Source: Oceanobacillus salinisoli
GTDB lineage: Bacteria > Bacillota > Bacilli > Bacillales > Amphibacillaceae
Reading direction: 5' to 3'
NCBI RefSeq assembly: GCF_009733865.1
Contig: NZ_WOFB01000027.1
Span: 1 to 64,000 of the forward strand
Length of the DNA: 64,000 nucleotides
This document shows, in pieces, positions 1 through 8,227 of this stretch. The notes under the pieces were generated by a model, which searched no databases, was not told where the DNA came from, and saw only the letters and a program-made list of their open reading frames with translations. Every line of letters begins with the position of its first letter. Position 1 is the first letter of the stretch. The translations under genes were made by a program, and so were the position numbers.

Positions 1-45
1 TCCGTACGTCGCTAAACGGGCGCTTGCGCTTTTCTAAGAATTTTT
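1..45. repeat. R1 repeat, 3' end only (cut by window edge)
   Basis: The first 40 or so bases match the ends of the two long R1 copies at 48828-49252 and 52527-52970, including the GCTAAACGGGCGCT stretch followed by a GC hairpin and a T-run. The rest of this copy lies outside the window. Confidence 0.75.
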
Positions 46-87
46 TTCAGCTATTCGTCAAAACTAACTGCAAAAGGAGGGTTTGAG

Positions 88-186
88 ATGAGCAAAGGGA
101 AAAAGAAGAAGAATAAGAACAAAGAAGAAATAAATGATATGAAAGATAATAAAAAATATCCTACAAACCGACCTCCAGGAAACTAA
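88..186 (+). CDS. small lysine-rich hydrophilic protein (32 aa)
   Basis: An ATG sits 7 nt behind a perfect AAAGGAGGG ribosome site and opens a 32-codon frame ending in TAA. The product is almost all charged or polar, with a Lys/Asn block at residues 3-12 and a TNRPPGN tail, and has no membrane segment. The strong ribosome site makes translation likely. The composition resembles minor small acid-soluble spore proteins of Bacillaceae, but I see no diagnostic motif and assign no family. It lies 35 nt ahead of another small hydrophilic gene and may be co-transcribed with it. Confidence 0.55.
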   Translation: MSKGKKKKNKNKEEINDMKDNKKYPTNRPPGN

Positions 187-221
187 AGAAGATCATATAA
201 TTTAGGGAAAGGAATGTTTGC

Positions 222-386
222 ATGTCGGAACAAAATAAAAATCGCAATAAGGATAAGGGCAGACAGAGAAATGTTCTGAAATATAACACAGAGCCTGAGC
301 ATGGACGTAAGCATGATGATGCGGAGTTTGCTGAGGAAAGTGAATATCTTAATATAAATGGAAAGAAAAATAAGAGAAAACGCTAA
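222..386 (+). CDS. small basic hydrophilic protein (54 aa), possibly YfhD-like
   Basis: The 54-codon frame starts with ATG after a weaker GGGAAAGG ribosome site and ends in TAA just before a hairpin terminator. The product has a basic N terminus, an acidic centre with a DDAEFAEES stretch, and a KKNKRKR tail. The acidic stretch is reminiscent of the D-x-EFxEEL segment of the small YfhD proteins of Bacillus, but this is a weak resemblance from memory. It probably forms a two-gene unit with the small gene upstream. The reverse strand is also open across this stretch, which I take as a shadow because it lacks a ribosome site. Confidence 0.5.
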   Translation: MSEQNKNRNKDKGRQRNVLKYNTEPEHGRKHDDAEFAEESEYLNINGKKNKRKR

Positions 387-404
387 GTGTTGTCTAAGAA
401 AATA

Positions 405-437
405 AAAAAGCATGAAGTCATCACTTCATGCTTTTAA
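405..437. terminator. bidirectional hairpin terminator
   Basis: GCATGAAG and CTTCATGC form a stem around a short loop, flanked by A-runs on the left and T-runs on the right. It sits between the small + strand genes and the end of the convergent YeeE gene, so it can serve both. Confidence 0.8.
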
Positions 438-442
438 ATAGG

Positions 443-1693
443 TTAGCAAAACGTATCGGATTTTTTCGGATTATTCAATCCAAATAGTGGTCTTATAAAT
501 AATGCAACCCCAGTTCCGAGCATTGCCATAACCATCCATACCCAGCCATGTAAGCTGAAAGATGCAATTCCACCAAAGTATGCACCAATATTGCATCCGA
601 ATGCGAGTCTTGATCCATACCCCATCAATAGTCCGCCGATAACAGCGGCTCCAGCTACACCTGGTTTGATTTTTTGGGGTTTGAAGTTACCTTGTGCAGT
701 TGCAGCAATAAATGCTCCAAGAATAATACCGAAATTCATGACACTGGTGGAGTCAGCTAATACAGTTTGTGTTAATGCCTCTCCAGTTGCTCCAGTGAAA
801 TATCCCCAGGATGATACGTCGACCCCAACTGCCTGCAATGTTTTTCCGCCCCATAGTGCAAAGGCAGATGTAATTCCCCAGGGCTGCCCTCTAACAGCTA
901 GAGTAAGAGCATTTAAGATTGCTAGGACAATACCCGCAGCAAATAATGGCCATGCGCCTCTTAAGATTTTTTTCCATCCGGTTGTTGTAGCGAGTGGCTT
1001 CATTCTTGGCGGGTTCTTTCTTTTCGCAAATTGAACCAATATCAGATAAATAAGTCCAAACAAGATAAGTTGGACGACGAGTGCACCACCAAATCCAAGG
1101 CTGGTGGATTCAGCAAGCGAAAATGGTTCAAGGGCTGGTGTGCTCATCCAGAATGAGAAGTGATATGCTCCAATGGTAGATCCGATTATAAACGAAATAA
1201 TCGTTAAAATCATGGAAGATGAGCCGCCTCCAAGATTATATAGTGTTCCTGATGCACATCCATTTCCAAGCTGCATTCCAATCCCAAAAAGAAATGAACC
1301 AAAAATGACGCTTACCCCGACTGGTGATACATAGCCGGATGGTTCTGTACCTGTAATACTAAAACCCGTACCCAGAATGATGGCAAATAGTACCGAAGCA
1401 AGAGCAAGCATTAGAATATGCGCCTGCAAGCCTTGAACATTACCAACCGACATCAGTCTGCGAAATGCGGAAGTAAACCCAAACCTGGCTTGCAATAGAG
1501 TTACTCCTAGAGCTAATCCAATAACATATAGTATGCCTTGTGTCGTGTTTGTTGTACTTACTATGGCAATAAATAATATAGTTGCGATAAGAATCCCAAA
1601 TGTTAAAAAAGGTTTCTGTATCGGATTGAGTTCTTTAATAGTGGTTGTCGGACTGTTTGTATAATTTTGCTGTAAGATTGAATGTTGTTCCAT
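443..1693 (-). CDS. YeeE/YedE family membrane protein (sulfur-compound transporter type)
   Basis: The product is about 416 aa and very hydrophobic, with two repeated YeeE (DUF395) modules. Each carries the family Cys motif: GNGCASGTLYNLGGG in the first half and FGCNIGAYFGGI in the second. In characterised members (YeeE/TsuA) these cysteines line a path for thiosulfate uptake, so import of thiosulfate or a related sulfur compound is the likely role here. I chose the ATG at 1693 because AGGGGGA lies 6 nt upstream; an in-frame ATG at 1714 would put this ribosome site inside the gene. It is a single gene converging on the small + strand pair. No sulfurtransferase or rhodanese gene is adjacent, so the substrate is inferred from family only. 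Confidence 0.85.
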   Translation of the reverse strand: MEQHSILQQNYTNSPTTTIKELNPIQKPFLTFGILIATILFIAIVSTTNTTQGILYVIGLALGVTLLQARFGFTSAFRRLMSVGNVQGLQAHILMLALASVLFAIILGTGFSITGTEPSGYVSPVGVSVIFGSFLFGIGMQLGNGCASGTLYNLGGGSSSMILTIISFIIGSTIGAYHFSFWMSTPALEPFSLAESTSLGFGGALVVQLILFGLIYLILVQFAKRKNPPRMKPLATTTGWKKILRGAWPLFAAGIVLAILNALTLAVRGQPWGITSAFALWGGKTLQAVGVDVSSWGYFTGATGEALTQTVLADSTSVMNFGIILGAFIAATAQGNFKPQKIKPGVAGAAVIGGLLMGYGSRLAFGCNIGAYFGGIASFSLHGWVWMVMAMLGTGVALFIRPLFGLNNPKKSDTFC

Positions 1694-1836
1694 TTGTAAT
1701 CCCCCTATATCCAATGAAATTAATCAGATTTGGATATAGAAATATTAACCCAATTTAATGTTTTTGTAAATAGGAATCTTTTTACAATATTAAAACGCTA
1801 TAATAAGAGGAACAGATAATCAAGGGGAGTGGGAAT

Positions 1837-2423
1837 TTGCGCGTACTTATTGTTTATACACATCCTAATCATCATAGTTTAAGTGATGGCTTTTTACAGA
1901 ACGTCATTGCTGGCTGTCAGGAAAATCCGAATGTATCAGAATTGGAGGTGCTCGATTTGTATGAAGAAAAATTTGATCCAGTGCTAGTTTTTCATGAGAA
2001 TAAACGGCGGCGAGATATGCACCGTGATCCAAATCTTGAGAAATACCGAAACCAAATTCGTTCAGCAGATTTGCTTGTTTATATCTATCCGATTTGGTGG
2101 GGGAGACCACCAGCAATGCTATTAGGGTATTTTGACCAGGTTTTTGCTACAAATTTTGCTTATCGGTATAAAGGAAGATTTCTCTCAGAGGGCTTTTAAA
2201 GAGTAAGTCAGTAGTTTGTATTTCTACCATGAGGGGGCCGGCAATGTATCCGCTACTGTTGCTGAATAATTCCCATAAAGCTGTTATGAAAAAGGCGATA
2301 TTTCGGTTTGTAGGAATAAAACAGGTAAAGTTCTTTGAATTTGGGGATATGGAAAATAAAAAGGGAACACAGCAAAAGAAAATAGACAAGGTGTACCGTT
2401 ATTTTCAACGATTAAGTTCATGA
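1837..2423 (+). pseudogene. NAD(P)H oxidoreductase, flavodoxin-like fold (frameshifted)
   Basis: The first frame (1837-2199, TTG start) gives the N-terminal two thirds of a YwrO/MdaB/KefF-type FMN quinone reductase: VLIVYTHPNHHS near the start, DLY at about residue 41, and YPIWWGRPPAMLLGYFDQVF at about 95-114. It then hits a stop after GRFLSEGF. The expected continuation (GLLKSKSVVCISTMRGPAMY, then the C-terminal helix) is intact in another frame from about 2180 to the TGA at 2423. The frame offset equals one missing base, most simply one G lost from the G run near 2190. Joined, the protein would be about 196 aa, normal for the family. It is either a recent pseudogene or a sequencing error. 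KefF-like proteins often accompany potassium efflux systems, but none is next to it here. Confidence 0.75.
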
Positions 2424-2709
2424 CTTTTCACATTCCATCAGAGTGAGATCCCTAAAGTCGCGTTAGCACGAGGAGGAACACCAACCGTAAACAAAGCTCC
2501 AATATCAGTTACTCGAAGTTTAATATATTTCGTGACAAAAGTAACAAATCTTTTCGGTGGAACGAGTAATCGCATTCCCAATCTTTTGGAAACAGTCTTA
2601 TAAAAAGAAAAATCCGAACCAGGTCGAATTCTAACTGCAGAAGTTTGAATCACTGTTCGGATTTTTCTTTAACGAAAAAAACTTTTGTCCCAGCCCCGCT
2701 CTTAAGGTA
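2424..2709. repeat. intergenic repeat block, ending in R6 terminator-like repeat
   Basis: No gene is supported here. Bases 2530-2585 contain a diverged piece of the R1 repeat (a TTCGGTGG-ACGAGTAATCGCA stretch). Bases 2605-2670 form a long hairpin whose arms are AGAAAAATCCGAAC and GTTCGGATTTTTCTTT, followed by ACTTTTGTCCCAGCCC. The same hairpin and tail recur at 27132-27222. It could end transcription of the flanking genes on both strands. Confidence 0.65.
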
Positions 2710-4284
2710 TTATTCATTTGTCAGTTGAAGGATCCATTCTTTAAAGTCTATCACGCGATTATGTGGAGGTTTGCTTTCTGTTCCAGCGATAATGAGGGGA
2801 GTTGTTGAATCTTCTTTATTTAATGATCCGTGTCCAGCTCCTCCGGCATGAGTAGGAGTCCCTTCACCAATGAATTCATATCCCGGCTTAGCATCAACGA
2901 TTAAAAAACGTCCCTCATGGGAGTGCAATGCCCCGTATAATCTTGCTAAGGCATCTGGATAGTCTCCATACTTTATCCTATTTTCTTCATTAACTGATAT
3001 ATCCAATGCGGAAGGGTCTCCGTCGATACTCCAGCTTTTTCCATAGGGATCTAAAAATTTACCTTCAGGGCGAAAAGTTAACGTTTTATCGATTTCTCCC
3101 GACAGAACATGGTTTCCTTTTTCATCTTTCCATGCTAGGAATCCGATGCGGTCATCTGGGAGTAGCTGTTCCGTCATTTTTGAAATTGGAAGGCTTTCTT
3201 CGAGTAAATAGATATAGGACATACGAGAATTAACGCCTAACATCAGCTCGTCATTTGCTTCAATAGGATTTCCTAATTTTGGTATTCGATAGTGATCGGA
3301 TAGCATGGTTAAATCTATTTGTGCTTCCGTTTCATTTTCTTTTATGGGTGCCTGACCACTATCGCCATAAACAAGGATGGTCATCTTTTCTAATGCTTCT
3401 CCCCAAGTAGGATACGCATCTAATATTTTTGCAATTCGATTATCCAGTTCTTCGATTCCCTGTAAATCGTCCTGCCCTTTTTCATGCACATGCTTATCTA
3501 AATCGGGTAAATATGCAAACGTGAATGAAGGCAACATATCATTTTCTATAAGATAGTTGATTTCATTGACCGAAAACGCATCGTTAATACCTAATCCCTG
3601 CCATACATTGTTATTTTTATTATTTTCAGGACTAAATTGAGATAAAACACCCATGGATAATAAATTTGGTCCTTTAACATCCGTATTTTTCGGTAATATA
3701 TCGAAAGTGGAAGCAATTCTTGGGATATGAAGTTTATGATCTTGATTTCCACGATAAACTAACACATTAATCGCTGCAGACTGTTTTTGTTTATCGTCTA
3801 AATCTTCAAAAATGGTGGATACGTCTTTATTTAGATGGTCTTTATTTAAATGTTGAATACTGTCATTTAACACTTGCTTTACACCGAGTTTATAAATTTC
3901 AGAAGCACTGCTTCCATAATTTATTAGACGTTGTTCCTCTTCTTTATACCAGGCTAGTGCAGGTATTTGATGTTGATCGGCATATGTTCCAGTTAAAAGG
4001 GAGCTGTCAATAGTGACGGACATTGTTGGGTAGGAACTGACAACATCAGGGATATAGTTTCCATTATTTTTTAGAAAAGATAGGGCAGGTGCTCGGTCTT
4101 CTTCCATTGCTTTCTTTAATGGTTTATCCATAAGAGAATCCACTAGCAGTAAAATAACTGGTTTTGAGTTGGCATCGATGTTCAAGTGATCAATTTTAGC
4201 TTCAGGAGTTTTAAAACTAAACCATACTAATACTGATAAAACAATGGCTAGAGTGATAAGCGTAATTAGGAGCTTTTTAATCAT
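2710..4284 (-). CDS. membrane-anchored alkaline phosphatase-superfamily phosphodiesterase
   Basis: The product is about 524 aa with an N-terminal signal anchor (MIKKLLITLITLAIVLSVLV), so the catalytic domain faces outside. The type I phosphodiesterase/nucleotide pyrophosphatase pattern is visible: a metal-binding Asp in LLLVDSLMD, the YPTMSVTIDSSLLTGTYADQH segment with a candidate nucleophile Thr/Ser, LPDLDKHVHEKG supplying Asp and His ligands, the YGDSGQAP segment, and a late GGAGHGS histidine. The substrate cannot be told. I chose the ATG at 4284 because AAGGAGG lies 5 nt before it; the ATGs at 4287 and 4302 leave too little spacing or place the site inside the gene. It is monocistronic, ending in the R6 repeat. 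Confidence 0.8.
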   Translation of the reverse strand: MIKKLLITLITLAIVLSVLVWFSFKTPEAKIDHLNIDANSKPVILLLVDSLMDKPLKKAMEEDRAPALSFLKNNGNYIPDVVSSYPTMSVTIDSSLLTGTYADQHQIPALAWYKEEEQRLINYGSSASEIYKLGVKQVLNDSIQHLNKDHLNKDVSTIFEDLDDKQKQSAAINVLVYRGNQDHKLHIPRIASTFDILPKNTDVKGPNLLSMGVLSQFSPENNKNNNVWQGLGINDAFSVNEINYLIENDMLPSFTFAYLPDLDKHVHEKGQDDLQGIEELDNRIAKILDAYPTWGEALEKMTILVYGDSGQAPIKENETEAQIDLTMLSDHYRIPKLGNPIEANDELMLGVNSRMSYIYLLEESLPISKMTEQLLPDDRIGFLAWKDEKGNHVLSGEIDKTLTFRPEGKFLDPYGKSWSIDGDPSALDISVNEENRIKYGDYPDALARLYGALHSHEGRFLIVDAKPGYEFIGEGTPTHAGGAGHGSLNKEDSTTPLIIAGTESKPPHNRVIDFKEWILQLTNE

Positions 4285-4434
4285 CATATCCTCCTTTTTC
4301 ATTTGTAAATGTGATGGTAGTCATAGTATGGATAAACTTCGTTGATTATATTTCATCTTTTTATTATAGTGGGTTGTATTCTAACAATGAAAAGGGTAAT
4401 TTTGGGTATAATGAAATGGAAAATCATTTTATCG

Positions 4435-4465
4435 CGTGATAACTGGCTGAAAGTCTGCCTTTGAT
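4435..4465. repeat. R5 repeat, 5' fragment
   Basis: Matches the first 25 or so bases of R5 (GTGAT-AACTGGCTG-AAG) found in full at 10745-10896 and 61444-61591. The rest is absent or diverged beyond recognition. Confidence 0.45.
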
Positions 4466-4500
4466 TAAAGATTATTTATTTTTAATAAGGATGATTCAAT

Positions 4501-5157
4501 ATGAACGTAAAAATGGAATTAACTTATAAGACCCCAAGAGGTACGGAAACGATATTCTTTACAGATGTCATGCAAGCTAAAAAAGCAATTTTGATTGTGG
4601 AAGATATCGAAAAGATGGGCCGTATGAAAGACCTGACTTTTATCGATGGACAAGATCGTTCTTGGACATTAAAAGAGTTAAAGAAATTTATGGAGGAAAT
4701 TCAAACCGAACCCCATGATGTTACCGTATATTTTGATGGCGGATTTGACTTAGAAACGAAAAAGTCGGGATTAGGCTGTGTGATTTACTATAAACAAAAC
4801 GGAAAAAATTTTCGATTGCGAAAAAATGCTCTTGTTGAGGAACTTGACACAAATAATGAGGCGGAGTATGCTGCGTTCTATTTAGGCTTGCAAGAAGTAG
4901 AGTTACTCGGTGTCCATCATTTGCCCGTCAGATTTGTTGGAGATTCCCAGGTGGTGATTAATCAGTTAAATGGAGAATGGCCATGCTATGAGGAAACATT
5001 ATCAAAGTGGGCAGATCGGATTGAAGATAAAGCAAAACAATTGGGAATACATCCAGAATACGAAACGGTTTCCAGGAAAAAGAACAGAGAAGCTGATCAT
5101 TTAGCATCACAGGCTTTGGATGGAACGGAAATTACAAGCAACGTGGAGATATCATAA
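4501..5157 (+). CDS. RNase H-like protein (YpeP/type 1 RNase H family)
   Basis: This 218 aa protein has an N-terminal domain of about 75 aa followed by a type 1 RNase H fold. The four acidic catalytic positions appear in order: Asp in YFDGGFDLETKKSGLG (about residue 79), Glu in NNEAEYAAFYLGLQ (about 121), Asp in VGDSQVVINQL (about 148), and Asp in NREADHLASQAL (about 199). The intact set suggests an active nuclease cutting RNA in RNA/DNA hybrids, as in the YpeP-like proteins of Bacillus. The function of the N-terminal domain is unknown. The gene is alone, with a hairpin downstream. Confidence 0.8.
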   Translation: MNVKMELTYKTPRGTETIFFTDVMQAKKAILIVEDIEKMGRMKDLTFIDGQDRSWTLKELKKFMEEIQTEPHDVTVYFDGGFDLETKKSGLGCVIYYKQNGKNFRLRKNALVEELDTNNEAEYAAFYLGLQEVELLGVHHLPVRFVGDSQVVINQLNGEWPCYEETLSKWADRIEDKAKQLGIHPEYETVSRKKNREADHLASQALDGTEITSNVEIS

Positions 5158-5164
5158 TTTTTTA

Positions 5165-5205
5165 TCAAAGTGTAGTTGCTTTTTGGAGAGAGCTGCACTT
5201 TTTTT
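5165..5205 (+). terminator. hairpin terminator after RNase H-like gene
   Basis: AAGTGTAGTTGC and GCTGCACTTTTTTT pair with a few wobbles around a purine loop, followed by a T-run. Confidence 0.55.
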
Positions 5206-5247
5206 AAATAAATTATATTGTAGAATGAACGGATTTCGACATTATTA

Positions 5248-5274
5248 GACAAAATCCGGGAAGTGACAGGCACC
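5248..5274. repeat. R4 REP-like repeat
   Basis: Carries the shared string GGGAAGTGACAGGCACC preceded by GACAAAATCC. It lies between the RNase H-like gene and mvaS, in a 230 bp gap, and is not next to a stop codon. Confidence 0.8.
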
Positions 5275-5391
5275 ACTAAAGTTGTGTAAATTAGTAGATT
5301 ATATTACCATTTAGGATGGTAGAAATGTAAAATAAATAAGATATAGAATGAAAGGCTTGTAAATCTATACATAAGTAAAGGAGAAGAACAA

Positions 5392-6564
5392 TTGAAAATA
5401 GGTATTGATAAGATAGGGTTTTATACTCCTCATTTGTACGTAGATATGAATAAGCTAGCTGTTGCAAGAAATGTCGAACCGGAAAAATTTACAATCGGCA
5501 TTGGTCAGGAGAAAATGGCTGTTGCTCCAATTACACAGGATTCTGTAACATTAGCGGCTAATGCAGCATTACAAATTTTGGATGATGCAGATCGGGAAGC
5601 GATTGATTTTGTCATATTTGGAACGGAAACAGGGGTGGATCACTCCAAATCAGGTGCTGTCTATGTCCATCATTTATTAGGTATAAACCCAAATGCTCGT
5701 TCCGTTGAAGTGAAGCATGCCTGCTACGGCACGACAGCAGGCATTCAGATGGCAAAAGGACATGTCGCGTTAAATCCCGAAAGCAAAGTATTGGTTTTAG
5801 GATCTGATATTGCACGATATGGTTTGAATACTGGGGGCGAATCAACTCAAGGAGCCGGTGCAGTTGCTTTAGTGATTAGTGCAAACCCAAGAATTTTGAC
5901 ACTGGAGGATAAAAGTACATACTTAACTTCTGATGTTATGGACTTCTGGCGTCCGTTATACTCAGATAAAGCATTTGTTGACGGGAAATTTTCAAATGAA
6001 CAGTATATTTCTTTTTTTCAAACGGTATGGGATAAATTTAAAGATGATACAGGTATGGAGCTCAATGATTTTGAAGCAATCTGCTACCACCTGCCATATA
6101 CAAAGATGGGGCTTAAGGCATTAAGGACCGTATTAGATGAAGCAACAGAAGAAGTACAAGAGCGATTAAAAGAAAACTATAAAGTTAGCACACAGTACAA
6201 CCGAAATGTTGGAAACATCTACACTGGATCATTATATTTAAGCTTGCTCTCCTTACTGGAATTACAGGAAGGATTAGAAGCAGGTTCAAGAATTGGATTG
6301 TTCAGTTACGGATCTGGTGCAGTAGGGGAGTTCTTCACTGGTATTCTAGAATCGGATTTTAGAGAGCATCTAGCTGCTGACCAGCATGCAAGCTTATTTG
6401 AATCTCGAAAAGAAGTGTCTGTTCCTGAATATGAAGAAATTTTCGATCAGACTTTACCAACAGACGGTTCCGATGTGGAACTTGATATTAATGAAGATCC
6501 AGCTAACATCTGTATTTCAGGAATAACAGATAATATGCGTCAATATGTAAACAAATTAAGATAG
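5392..6564 (+). CDS. mvaS: hydroxymethylglutaryl-CoA synthase
   Basis: The 390 aa product condenses acetyl-CoA with acetoacetyl-CoA to HMG-CoA, the first committed step of the mevalonate route. Catalytic residues fall exactly where they do in Gram-positive MvaS: Glu79 (GTETGVDHSK), Cys111 (VEVKHACYGTTAG, the acyl-enzyme Cys) and His233 (ICYHLPYTKMG). The start is TTG behind AAGGAG at good spacing. The gene is alone and followed by a strong terminator; no HMG-CoA reductase or mevalonate kinase lies in the window, so the rest of the pathway must be elsewhere or absent. Bacillaceae mostly use the MEP pathway, which makes this gene worth noting. Confidence 0.95.
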   Translation: MKIGIDKIGFYTPHLYVDMNKLAVARNVEPEKFTIGIGQEKMAVAPITQDSVTLAANAALQILDDADREAIDFVIFGTETGVDHSKSGAVYVHHLLGINPNARSVEVKHACYGTTAGIQMAKGHVALNPESKVLVLGSDIARYGLNTGGESTQGAGAVALVISANPRILTLEDKSTYLTSDVMDFWRPLYSDKAFVDGKFSNEQYISFFQTVWDKFKDDTGMELNDFEAICYHLPYTKMGLKALRTVLDEATEEVQERLKENYKVSTQYNRNVGNIYTGSLYLSLLSLLELQEGLEAGSRIGLFSYGSGAVGEFFTGILESDFREHLAADQHASLFESRKEVSVPEYEEIFDQTLPTDGSDVELDINEDPANICISGITDNMRQYVNKLR

Positions 6565-6570
6565 ATAATA

Positions 6571-6612
6571 AAAAACTTTGGAGTCATCATATGAGGCTCC
6601 AAAGTTTTTTTG
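6571..6612. terminator. bidirectional terminator after mvaS
   Basis: AAAAAACTTTGGAG and CTCCAAAGTTTTTTT form a strong stem with A/T tracts on both sides. Confidence 0.85.
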
Positions 6613-6628
6613 TTTTATCGACACATTC

Positions 6629-6668
6629 CGACAAATTCCGGGAAGTGACAGGCACCTAAATTGGCACC
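6629..6668. repeat. R4 REP-like repeat with partial duplication at CoxG-like stop codon
   Basis: A full R4 unit (CGACAAATTCCGGGAAGTGA then CAGGCACC) is followed by a second GGCACC. On the minus strand this reads TAG-GTGCC-AATTTAG-GTGCCTGTCAC, so the stop codon of the CoxG-like gene overlaps the repeat. Confidence 0.85.
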
Positions 6669-7099
6669 TAAATTTTATTGGCTACGGCTTCGGTTAAATC
6701 TGTTGTGGTTTTAGGGATAATCGTTTTAAGCACTGGATTAATTGCCGGACCCAGTACTCCTTTAGCAGTAATATCAAGATATCCTGTAATATTAGTTTTT
6801 CCTTCCGTTATTTCTTCGGCTTTAAAATATCCATCTCCTGTGAAATTTTCATTAATGCCTGTTAAGTTAAAGGTTACTTTGGTTGGTTCCTCCCAATTGG
6901 TGATATCAATCTTCATGTGGAGTGTTCGTTTCATAATGCCAATATCGCTGACAAATTTCCAGGTGGACTGATTTTCGCTTAATATCTTATGCTCAATGTA
7001 TCCGGGCACTAACGGCGCCCAATTATTTATATCCCGAACAAAATTCCATATAGTGTTAATTGAGGTATTTAACTCAACTGTATGCTTTCCACTTGGCAT
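6668..7099 (-). CDS. SRPBCC/CoxG family protein
   Basis: The 143 aa product has the START/SRPBCC pattern seen in CoxG-like proteins: an N-terminal SINTIWNFVRDINNWAPLVPG strand-helix and, near the C terminus, a glycine-rich strand and a long helix (PVLKTIIPKTTTDLTEAVAN). Such proteins bind hydrophobic ligands or help deliver membrane-bound partners. No carbon monoxide dehydrogenase genes are nearby, so a CO-related role is not implied. The ATG follows AGGAGG at 7-8 nt. The stop codon overlaps an R4 repeat. Confidence 0.75.
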   Translation of the reverse strand: MPSGKHTVELNTSINTIWNFVRDINNWAPLVPGYIEHKILSENQSTWKFVSDIGIMKRTLHMKIDITNWEEPTKVTFNLTGINENFTGDGYFKAEEITEGKTNITGYLDITAKGVLGPAINPVLKTIIPKTTTDLTEAVANKI

Positions 7100-7392
7100 A
7101 CGAAAACCTCCTAAAAATAACTGTATATATAATGAGATATATTATAATCTTCATGTTATTATTCCTTTTTTTGTGTTTCAATTATGGAGAAAATCGTAAT
7201 TTGGCTGGAAAGGTTAACTATTTTTGATAAAATGGATACTAGATTAGTTAAACTATTATGATGGCCATTAAGAATGTAGAAGATTTGTGCAGATGTGCAG
7301 GAATGGATTATTAATAAGAAGAAAGTGTTAATAAAGCGTGTCCTTTAAAGTGAAACAGGGACAATTCATTTACGAGTGGAAGGAAGATTATA

Positions 7393-8157
7393 ATGCCAAC
7401 TAATATAGAGCCTTTATCTAATGCAGAAATTTTAGCCATTTTAAGAGCTGCAGATGAAATCATTTTTTGAAGGAGGACGAACACTCCTTTCCAAAATCTT
7501 AAAGGATTCACGTGAGAAAAGAGTAGAGTATTGGCATTGGGAGTAGACAAGTGTAATGTATACGGGGTTTTTAAGTCTGCGAAAATGGAGAATGTCGTGG
7601 CAAAAATTGATTGGATGGTAGCTTATGATTTTCTGGATATTTCATATAATGGGAAATTGCCAATGATTGTTTTTACGGATCGCGGCTGGGAAATCGAAGC
7701 AAATCAGCGTACCGAGGAATTTTTGCGGGAGTGGGATCAGTGGATTAATGAAGGAAGACCTATTCCAGACATGACCTATTTAGAAGACCGAAACCGGCAC
7801 ATGATTTTGCTGCTTCTTGAAAAGGTGAAAGAAACCGGGGACAATAAATATATCCCTTATTTAGAGGCATGGTACAAGGTGGACTATAAGAAAGTAAGAG
7901 CCGCCATTCATGAAACGATTAAAGTATTCCAGTCGGAAGAGCCATTTGATCCAACTTCTGCAATCAAAAGAGAAAACACAATGAAAGAGGCGCTAAAAGG
8001 ATTTGCCCCATTTGATTTTCGAATAAAGTGCTGGGAATGTGGAAAACGCTTTATATTTACGGTCGGTGAACAGAAATTCTATAAACAGAAAGGATTTTCT
8101 GAGCCAAAACGATGTAAACCATGCAGAGAGAAACGTAAATTGGAATTGTATTTTTAA
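7393..8157 (+). pseudogene. RQC-minor-1 type DNA-binding protein with zinc ribbon (multiply frameshifted)
   Basis: Pieces of one protein lie in successive frames. From 7393 the frame reads PLSNAEILAILRAADEIIF and then stops at a six-T run; removing one T restores EGGRTLLSKILKDSREKRV. A second break follows at 7529, where a GAGTA pentanucleotide is tandemly duplicated; deleting one copy joins RV to LALGVDKCNVYGVFKSAK, and the frame then stays open to 8157. The C terminus carries two CxxC pairs (CWECGKRFIF and CKPCREKRK), a zinc ribbon. The arrangement (short RQC-type winged helix, linker, zinc ribbon) fits proteins named RQC-minor-1 family. Bases 7300-7392 seem to hold further N-terminal sequence in yet another frame. 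Two or more lesions make this a decaying gene rather than a single read error. Confidence 0.75.
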
Positions 8158-8171
8158 CTTCTTTTTGATTT

Positions 8172-8209
8172 CGACAAAATACAACAAAATCCGGGGAGTA
8201 ACAGGCACT
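8172..8209. repeat. R4 REP-like repeat, diverged
   Basis: Reads CGACAAAAT, a short spacer, CAAAATCCGGGGAGTAACAG, then GCACT, with two or three differences from the consensus. It fills the gap between the broken RQC-minor gene and the phosphotransferase gene. Confidence 0.7.
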
Positions 8210-8227
8210 CTAAAAGGAGAGGGTAAG

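Noticed and set aside
591-1034. Long + strand frame (147 codons) opposite the YeeE gene
   Set aside because: Antisense to a well-supported membrane protein gene, no ribosome site, composition typical of a mirrored hydrophobic gene.
2438-2653. Minus-strand frame of 71 codons between the broken reductase and the phosphodiesterase
   Set aside because: It lies wholly in R1/R6-like repeat sequence with the hairpin arms inside it; no ribosome site.
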